DNA from: Shewanella frigidimarina | GTDB lineage: Bacteria > Pseudomonadota > Gammaproteobacteria > Enterobacterales > Shewanellaceae | Direction of reading: 5' to 3' | NCBI RefSeq assembly: GCF_003797125.1 | Contig: NZ_RKKE01000001.1 | Span: forward strand, 310,001 to 374,000 | DNA: 64,000 bases | In this document: in pieces, positions 57,285 to 64,000 of the stretch | Layout of the letters: every line of letters starts with the position of its first letter | Numbering within the stretch: position 1 is the stretch's first letter | Made by a program: the position numbers and the translations under genes | The notes under the pieces: generated by a model | What the model was told of the DNA's origin: nothing | Seen by the model: only the letters and a program-made list of their open reading frames with translations | The model's database searches: none

Positions 57285-58417
57285 GAGTTTAATACAACCC
57301 CGCTGGTGTCTTCCCAACTGATGTAAACCTCGTCTTCCCACGTTGGGTGATCGGCGCGGCGTTCACGGTTAATCATTGAGCATTGAACAATTTGGTTGTT
57401 TTTTAACTTAATGTAATACACCGACAAACCACCAAGATAGGCAATGTCATGCACTACGCCGTGAGCCCAGTTATATTCACTTTCAGGCTTTTGGCGGGTA
57501 ATAATGGTTTTTTCTGGTCGTAGGGCCAAGAATACATTTTTGTTTTCTAGACTGGTTGAAATACCGTGACCAATGTAAAACTGCTGCGATAAAGTCGGCG
57601 ATTTAATAATCGCGTGGTCAACTTCATCTTCAATAATTTCACCTTCAAATAAATTAACCGTACCAATAAACTCTGCAACCATGCGACTCGCTGGCGACTC
57701 ATAAATGTCCATTGGGCTGCCTGTTTGGGCAATCCAACCTTCATGCATAATCGAAATACGTCCGGCCATGGTCATGGCTTCTTCTTGGTCATGGGTTACC
57801 ATCACGCAGGTAACACCTACGGCTTCTAAAATATCGACCACTTCTAACTGCATTTGAGTACGCAGCTTTTTATCTAATGCGCCCATTGGCTCATCAAGTA
57901 ATAATAATTTAGGCCGCTTTGCTAACGAACGAGCTAAGGCGACACGCTGACGTTGACCACCTGATAACTGATGCGGTTTACGTTTACCGTATTTGTCCAT
58001 GTGCACCAGTTTAAGCATTTCTTTAACCCGCACAGCAATATCAGCCTTCGGCATTTTGTCTTGTTTCAATCCAAAAGCGATATTCTGTTCAACCGTCATG
58101 TGCGGAAATAAAGCATACGATTGGAACATCATATTAATAGGGCGTTCGTACGGTGGCATATCAGTAATGTCGACACCATCAAGAAAAATACGCCCTTCTG
58201 TTGGCTTTTCAAAACCCGCGAGCATGCGTAACAAGGTTGATTTACCTGAACCTGAACCACCCAGTAGTGCAAATATTTCACCACGGTTAATGGTTAACGA
58301 GACGTCGTCTACTGCGCGCACATCATCGAAAAGTTTGCTGACACGCTCAATTTTGAGCAGCACTTTATCTTGCGTCTTTGTGGTTGGTTTATTAGTGACG
58401 CTCGAGGTGTTTACCAT
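57281..58417 (-). CDS. potG: Putrescine/polyamine ABC transporter ATP-binding protein (PotG-like)
   Basis: The open frame starts at 58453, but the ATG at 58417 has GGCGGAGCAGTATT upstream, a clear ribosome binding site with GGAG at seven-base spacing, and gives 378 residues, as in PotG. The ATPase domain has Walker A GGSGSGKST, FQSYALFPHMTVEQNIAFGL, signature LSGGQRQRVALARSLA and Walker B LLLLDEPMGALD. A TOBE-type C-terminal region (LALRPEKTII, VHDIAYLGGLSVYYIKL) follows, as expected for polyamine importers. Confidence 0.94.
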   Translation of the reverse strand: MVNTSSVTNKPTTKTQDKVLLKIERVSKLFDDVRAVDDVSLTINRGEIFALLGGSGSGKSTLLRMLAGFEKPTEGRIFLDGVDITDMPPYERPINMMFQSYALFPHMTVEQNIAFGLKQDKMPKADIAVRVKEMLKLVHMDKYGKRKPHQLSGGQRQRVALARSLAKRPKLLLLDEPMGALDKKLRTQMQLEVVDILEAVGVTCVMVTHDQEEAMTMAGRISIMHEGWIAQTGSPMDIYESPASRMVAEFIGTVNLFEGEIIEDEVDHAIIKSPTLSQQFYIGHGISTSLENKNVFLALRPEKTIITRQKPESEYNWAHGVVHDIAYLGGLSVYYIKLKNNQIVQCSMINRERRADHPTWEDEVYISWEDTSGVVLNS

Positions 58418-58537
58418 AATACTGCTCCGCCTTTTGGAGTATGCGTACCGCAACAGAACAGCCTGTTTTTGGGCACACGTAACAATCTGTTAAAGTGGCA
58501 AAATTAGCCAATAAATACATCAATACTGCTATAAAAA

Positions 58538-58559
58538 CAGGGCGAGAGGGCTCGCCCTG
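58538..58559 (-). terminator. Terminator/attenuator between potF and potG
   Basis: A perfect 9-bp GC-rich stem CAGGGCGAG / CTCGCCCTG with a 4-nt loop is followed on the minus strand by TTTTTAT. Lying inside an operon, it probably stops part of the transcripts, so that the binding protein PotF is made in excess over the ATPase and permeases. Confidence 0.82.
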
Positions 58560-58576
58560 AGTGCTAGTGAGTTAGG

Positions 58577-59935
<1,359 letters not shown>

Positions 59936-61336
59936 TCATCCCATGTTTTTTACGTGTTGATAAGTATCATTTAACGCCTGCGTTGCTTTCGCAACTAACT
60001 CGTCAATCTCAGCATGACTAATGGTCAATGGCGGTGAAATAATCATAGTGTCGCCAACGGAGCGCATCACCAAACCATGGGTGATACACGCATCGCGGCA
60101 ATATGTTCCAACGCCGACGTTGGCATCAAACCGTTGTCGTAACGATTTATCTTTAACTAACTCGATGGCCGCAACTAAACCCACGCCGCGCACCTCACCC
60201 ACTAATGGATGTTCGGCCAATTGTTGTAAGCGCGACTGTAAATACGGCGAGGTATCATTAGCCACACGTTCAACTAATTTTTCTTGTTCAATAATACGAA
60301 TATTTTCTAATGCAGCAGCTGCGGCAACTGGATGACCGGAATAAGTAAAACCGTGGGTAAATTCACCGCAGTCTTGCTTAATAACCTCAGCCACTTTGTC
60401 TGACACAATCACCCCACCCATTGGCACATAACCCGATGTCATGCCTTTGGCGATGGTGATAAGGTCGGGCTGCAAATCAAAATACTCAGCGGCAAACCAC
60501 TTTCCGGTGCGCCCAAAACCGCTGATCACTTCATCAAGAATAAATAAAATATCGTATTTGGCTAAAATTCTTTTTATTTCAGGCCAGTAAGTTGATGGAG
60601 GAATAATCACCCCACCTGCACCTTGAAAAGGTTCGGCAATAAAAGCAGCAACGTTGTCTTCGCCAAGCTCTATAATTTTGGCTTCAAGCGCTTGCGCAGT
60701 TTTCAAACCAAATTCTTCTGGGGATAAATCTTTACCTTCGGCATACCAATAAGGTTGCGCAATATGCACTACGCCAGGAATAGGTAAATCACCTTGTTCA
60801 TGCATGCCCGACATACCACCTAAACTGGCACCCGCGACAGTAGAACCATGATAAGCATTAACCCGACTGATAATGGTTTTCTTGCTTGGTTTGCCTTTTA
60901 AATCCCAGTAACGTCGTACCATGCGTAAGTTGGTGTCGTTTGACTCAGAGCCAGACCCAGTAAAAAACACATTGTTCATGTGCGCAGGGGCAAGGGAAGC
61001 AATTTTTTGCGCTAATTCAATCGCTGGAGGATGAGAACATTGGAAAAAACTATTATAAAAAGGCAGTTTTTGCATTTGCTTGCTGACAGCATCCACAATT
61101 GACTGCCGACCATAGCCCACGTTGACACACCATAAGCCTGCCATGCCATCTAGCAGTTTATGACCCATTACATCCCACAGATACACTCCCTCAGCCCGTT
61201 CTATCACCCGCGTGCCCTTTACGGCTAACCCCTTTGAATCGGTAAATGGGTGAATAAAATGCTGTTTGTCTGCAGCTTGTAGACGCTCAAGCTTGTGCTG
61301 CTGGCTCATCGCATCTGTCGATAATGGGTTTGTCAT
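59936..61336 (-). CDS. spuC: Putrescine--pyruvate aminotransferase (SpuC-like)
   Basis: A class III PLP aminotransferase of 466 residues with [100 protein letters not shown] and the PLP-lysine motif [17 protein letters not shown]. These match SpuC of Pseudomonas, which transfers an amino group from putrescine to pyruvate. The gene order puuD-puuA-spuC-transporter equals spuA-spuB-spuC-spuD onwards. AAGGA lies eight bases before the ATG, and just upstream of that is a perfect 14-bp hairpin. Confidence 0.9.
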   Translation of the reverse strand: MTNPLSTDAMSQQHKLERLQAADKQHFIHPFTDSKGLAVKGTRVIERAEGVYLWDVMGHKLLDGMAGLWCVNVGYGRQSIVDAVSKQMQKLPFYNSFFQCSHPPAIELAQKIASLAPAHMNNVFFTGSGSESNDTNLRMVRRYWDLKGKPSKKTIISRVNAYHGSTVAGASLGGMSGMHEQGDLPIPGVVHIAQPYWYAEGKDLSPEEFGLKTAQALEAKIIELGEDNVAAFIAEPFQGAGGVIIPPSTYWPEIKRILAKYDILFILDEVISGFGRTGKWFAAEYFDLQPDLITIAKGMTSGYVPMGGVIVSDKVAEVIKQDCGEFTHGFTYSGHPVAAAAALENIRIIEQEKLVERVANDTSPYLQSRLQQLAEHPLVGEVRGVGLVAAIELVKDKSLRQRFDANVGVGTYCRDACITHGLVMRSVGDTMIISPPLTISHAEIDELVAKATQALNDTYQHVKNMG

Positions 61337-61351
61337 ACAGGTATCCTTTCA

Positions 61352-61387
61352 AACAGATAGCAAATCCGTTGGTATTTGCTATCTGTT
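61352..61387 (-). promoter_or_regulatory. Perfect 14-bp hairpin between puuA and spuC
   Basis: AACAGATAGCAAAT and ATTTGCTATCTGTT are exact reverse complements around an 8-nt loop. The hairpin ends about 15 bases before the spuC start codon, immediately upstream of its ribosome binding site. It lacks a T-run. It is likely to be an intercistronic mRNA structure that affects stability or translation, rather than a full terminator. Confidence 0.75.
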
Positions 61388-61433
61388 GTTATCCACATAC
61401 ATTAATAATGTAGGCCAACGCGCCCAACCATCA

Positions 61434-62789
61434 TTACACCGTTAGTAATAAGAACTCACGTTCCCACGAACTCACAACGCGTCTAAAGTTTTCAAGTTCA
61501 GCTTGTTTTACCGCCACAAAACCAGTGGTAAAAGATTGACCTAAATACTCAATACAAGCATCGCTGCTTTGCATCGCCACTAAGGCTTCTTCTAAGGTCA
61601 ACGGTAAGCAGTTTTCGTTATTAGTACGGCTTTCGTTCGACTTACCTGTCACAGGTGTAGAAGGTTTTAAGTCGTCAACCATACCGATATAACCACATAA
61701 CAAACTGGCCGCGATTGCGAGGTAACAGTTAGCGTCGGCCCCCGGAATACGGTTTTCGATACGGCGATTTTGTGGTGATGATTCAGGAATACGCAAGCCA
61801 CAAGTACGGTTTTCCACGCCCCATTCCAAGTTTACAGGTGCAGAAGTCCCCGGTAAGAAGCGACGGAAAGAGTTAGCGCTTGGCGCCATTAACGGTAGCA
61901 ATTCAGGAATGTACTGTTGTAAGCCAGCAATATAGCTGAGGAATAATTTACTTTGAGTGCCATCGTCTTTGGTGAAAATGTTTTTACCGGTTTTAATATC
62001 CAGTACGCTCTGGTGAATGTGCATCGCGCTGCCAGGCTCATCAGTAACGGGCTTAGCCATAAAGGTGGCACACACATCATGCTTTAATGCGGCTTCTTTC
62101 AATGTGCGTTTAAAAATGAACACCTGATCGGCTAATGACAATGCATTACCATGGCTGAAATTAATCTCCATTTGTGCAGGACCATCTTCATGGATCAAGG
62201 TATCAATATCTAACCCTTGGATTTCACACCAGTCATACATGTCTTCAAACAGAGGATCGTATTCGTTAGCAGCATCGATAGAGAAAGACTGACGGCCAGC
62301 TTCAGGACGACCAGAGCGACCAATAGGTGGTTTAAGTGGTAAATCATGATCGTCAGAACGTTTAGTCAGATAAAATTCCATTTCTGGCGCAATAACGGGT
62401 TCCCAACCTTTATCTTCATAAAGCTTAAGTACTTTCTTCAACACATTACGCGGTGACAATTCAATTGGGTTACCCATACGATCATAACAATCGTGAATAA
62501 CCTGCGCGGTAGCTTCAACAGTCCATGGCAACATAAACACGGCATTTTCGTCTGGAACACAGACAAAATCGATATCGGCATCATCGAGAAGTTGATAATA
62601 AACCTCATCATCAATGAAATCTCCAGTGACTGTTTGCAATAGCACGCTCTCAGGTAAACGCATGCCTTTTTCTGATACAAACTTATCTACTGGAGCAATT
62701 TTACCACGTGCGATACCAGTCATATCACTGATAACACATTCTACTTCGGTAATTTTTTTGTCTTTTAAAAAAGCGATTAACTTATCCAT
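61434..62789 (-). CDS. puuA: Glutamate--putrescine ligase PuuA (SpuB-like)
   Basis: A glutamine-synthetase-type enzyme of 451 residues that joins glutamate to putrescine with ATP. It has VECVISDMTGIARGKIAPVD, APEMEFYLTKRSDDHDLPL, the GPAQMEINFSHGNAL region, MAKPVTDEPGSAMHIHQSVL, LMAPSANSFRRFLPGTSAPV and VENRTCGLRIPESSPQNRRI. The class with SANSFRR and the missing adenylylation loop is typical of polyamine glutamylases rather than GlnA. It lies 2 bp after puuD. Exact polyamine choice (putrescine, spermidine) cannot be read from sequence. Confidence 0.93.
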   Translation of the reverse strand: MDKLIAFLKDKKITEVECVISDMTGIARGKIAPVDKFVSEKGMRLPESVLLQTVTGDFIDDEVYYQLLDDADIDFVCVPDENAVFMLPWTVEATAQVIHDCYDRMGNPIELSPRNVLKKVLKLYEDKGWEPVIAPEMEFYLTKRSDDHDLPLKPPIGRSGRPEAGRQSFSIDAANEYDPLFEDMYDWCEIQGLDIDTLIHEDGPAQMEINFSHGNALSLADQVFIFKRTLKEAALKHDVCATFMAKPVTDEPGSAMHIHQSVLDIKTGKNIFTKDDGTQSKLFLSYIAGLQQYIPELLPLMAPSANSFRRFLPGTSAPVNLEWGVENRTCGLRIPESSPQNRRIENRIPGADANCYLAIAASLLCGYIGMVDDLKPSTPVTGKSNESRTNNENCLPLTLEEALVAMQSSDACIEYLGQSFTTGFVAVKQAELENFRRVVSSWEREFLLLTV

Positions 62790-62791
62790 TT

Positions 62792-63556
62792 TTATCTCAC
62801 TTGTGTTGCCGCATGTTGTCTACAGGCTTGTCCGAATGCTTCGAAAATTGCAGTGTAGAATGCATTTTCGGTTACTTTCCATTCTGGATGCCATTGGACT
62901 CCTAATGCAAAATTTTTAGCATTTTTAACAGAAAATGCTTCTACTAATCCGTCTGGAGCGAATGCTTCTGGCTGTAACCCCTCACCTAGACGCTCCACGC
63001 CTTGAGTATGAACAGAGTTAACCTCTGCTGTGTCACAGCCCCATGCATCGTGAAGGAGCCCGCCAGCAACCAGGTTAACTGGATGCGAAATACCATATTG
63101 CACATCTAATGGGGCTTTCTTATCTTCACGATGTTCAATATACGTGCCTACTTCGTGTAGTTTCTGGTACAAACTGCCACCGTACACTACGTTCATTTCT
63201 TGAAAACCACGGCAAATACCTAATACAGGGATCCCGGCATCAATTGCGGCTTTTATCAGCGGTAAAGTTATTGCGTCACGCTTAGGATCATGATGGGTTC
63301 CATGCTCACTAGCAGGACCTTGGTAATGATGAGGTTCAACATTCGATGGTGAACCCGTAAAAAGGATACCGTCGAGACGAGCAAGAATAGCTTCAATTGG
63401 CGCATCGACGCCAAGTGATGGGATAACTAAGGGGAATCCTTTAGCGCCATTAACCACACTCAATAAATATTTTTCACCCACTATGTTAAATGGATGAAGA
63501 CCAATTTGCTGATTGCACGCTACTACCCCGATGAGGGGAAGACCTGACAGAGACAT
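62792..63556 (-). CDS. puuD: Gamma-glutamyl-gamma-aminobutyrate hydrolase PuuD (SpuA-like)
   Basis: PuuD splits gamma-glutamyl-GABA into glutamate and GABA. The 254-residue class I glutamine-amidotransferase-type protein has the nucleophile Cys115 in PVLGICRGFQEMNVVYGG and the His223/Glu225 pair in LGVQWHPEW. It also has LDGILFTGSPSNVEPHHYQG and the conserved NSVHTQGVERL. The ATG follows AAAGGTGAGAT. It is the first gene of the puuD-puuA-spuC-pot unit and probably next to the main promoter. Confidence 0.93.
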   Translation of the reverse strand: MSLSGLPLIGVVACNQQIGLHPFNIVGEKYLLSVVNGAKGFPLVIPSLGVDAPIEAILARLDGILFTGSPSNVEPHHYQGPASEHGTHHDPKRDAITLPLIKAAIDAGIPVLGICRGFQEMNVVYGGSLYQKLHEVGTYIEHREDKKAPLDVQYGISHPVNLVAGGLLHDAWGCDTAEVNSVHTQGVERLGEGLQPEAFAPDGLVEAFSVKNAKNFALGVQWHPEWKVTENAFYTAIFEAFGQACRQHAATQVR

Positions 63557-64000
63557 ATCTCACCTTTAGCAAAGAATGTGATGAACTTATTGTTTTACGT
63601 GTTCATTTTTTCACACACTACACGGATTTTTTTAGCTAGGCAAGAGGATAACTGATGATAAAAACAACTTTTAATGAAAATAAATTAAAACACTTTAAAA
63701 ACAAACTAGTAACTTTAAATTAACCGTAATACATAAAAATATATTCCGAGTTACTTTAATTAGATTTCACTAAAAAATGCGCCAAAATGGGGAGGCAATG
63801 CACAAAAAAAGGGAATTTATTGCTTAATATTCTTTACACAAACCAATAATCTCATGCTAGGAAGTTACACGACAACAACTAAAATAGAGCAAATGGTAAT
63901 CTTTTTAGGGGGCGGGAATAGCAAGGTTGATTGATTACCTTGCCTTATTCCCTGAATAAAATCATTGGATATAAGCAGACATAAATGAGATGAGAAATGA
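63557..64000. other. Upstream region of the polyamine operon
   Basis: No gene is supported in these 444 bp. On the minus strand, TTGCCT (63638-63643) and TAGTGT (63615-63620) with a 17-bp spacer are a weak candidate promoter for puuD. Just downstream of it is AATGAACA (63600-63607 as its complement TGTTCATT), which equals the right half of the E. coli PuuR box as I recall it. A large hairpin lies at 63914-63952: GGGAATA-GCAAGGT pairs with ACCTTGC and TTATTCCC with a 2-base bulge. Confidence 0.4.
63914..63952. repeat. Large inverted repeat near the right window end
   Basis: GGGAATAGCAAGGT and ACCTTGCCTTATTCCC form a long stem with a two-base bulge and a 9-nt loop. There is no T-run on either side. 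It may be a terminator or operator of a gene beyond the window. Confidence 0.5.

Overview
The window looks like a core chromosomal segment of a gammaproteobacterium of the genus Shewanella. This is an inference from the set and order of genes (rpsU-yqeY-dnaG-rpoD with a tRNA-Ile2 just downstream, gspA-gspB apart from a main secretion cluster, uppP-folK-folB, an NhaD antiporter, a Braun-type lipoprotein, a Spu-like polyamine cluster) and from the moderately AT-rich base composition. The species was not determined; a cold-water, marine member would fit. I see no phage, integrase, transposase, CRISPR array or defence system, and base use looks even throughout.

Layout. 1-5.1 kb: the end of a DoxX-like membrane protein gene, a TonB-dependent receptor, and a fused TVP38-type membrane / FAD-disulfide oxidoreductase protein. 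5.2-11.4 kb: a DUF547 protein and a YnjBCD-like ABC importer, followed by a CDP-alcohol phosphatidyltransferase and a membrane fatty-acid-hydroxylase-type enzyme, all on one strand and partly overlapping. 11.5-15.1 kb: a soluble CZB chemoreceptor and a membrane GGDEF(degenerate)-EAL protein. 15.3-18.8 kb: mtn, a CbiB-like protein, DUF2721, a TRIC/YicG-type channel and a SnoaL-like protein. 18.8-25.4 kb: tyrS, an M23 endopeptidase and anmK (cell wall turnover and recycling), two small unknowns, a MITE-like palindromic element, erpA and a DUF6776 protein. 25.6-31.8 kb: a ClC-family protein, pyrB, hemL, nhaD. 31.9-38.1 kb: gspB/gspA, cca, lpp, a 13-copy 10-bp tandem repeat, a duplicated non-coding 67-mer, and an RlmA-like methyltransferase. 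38.1-41.9 kb: uppP-folK-folB, plsY, tsaD. 42.3-47.1 kb: the macromolecular synthesis operon rpsU-yqeY-dnaG-rpoD and tRNA-Ile2(CAU). 47.4-51.1 kb: DUF599, an RluA-family pseudouridine synthase, a dCache chemoreceptor.

51.2-63.6 kb is one functional block on the minus strand for polyamine uptake and breakdown: puuD-puuA-spuC-potF-potG-potH-potI, then puuB-gabD-gabT. An ABC importer brings putrescine in. PuuA glutamylates it and PuuB oxidises the product; PuuD later releases GABA. GabT and GabD carry GABA to succinate. SpuC offers a direct transamination route. No separate PuuC-type aldehyde dehydrogenase is in the window, so GabD or a distant gene must fill that step. Several hairpins between the genes suggest the expression of individual cistrons is graded.

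I found no clear, wholly new system. The items most worth a second look are the MITE-like element at 23.84-24.10 kb, the tandem repeat after lpp, the intercistronic hairpins of the polyamine cluster, the TVP38-oxidoreductase fusion with a Tyr in place of the catalytic His, and the DUF547/YnjBCD/lipid-enzyme operon of unknown substrate. Several gene starts were moved from the longest open frame to an internal ATG with a better ribosome binding site or family fit; each case is explained in its entry.
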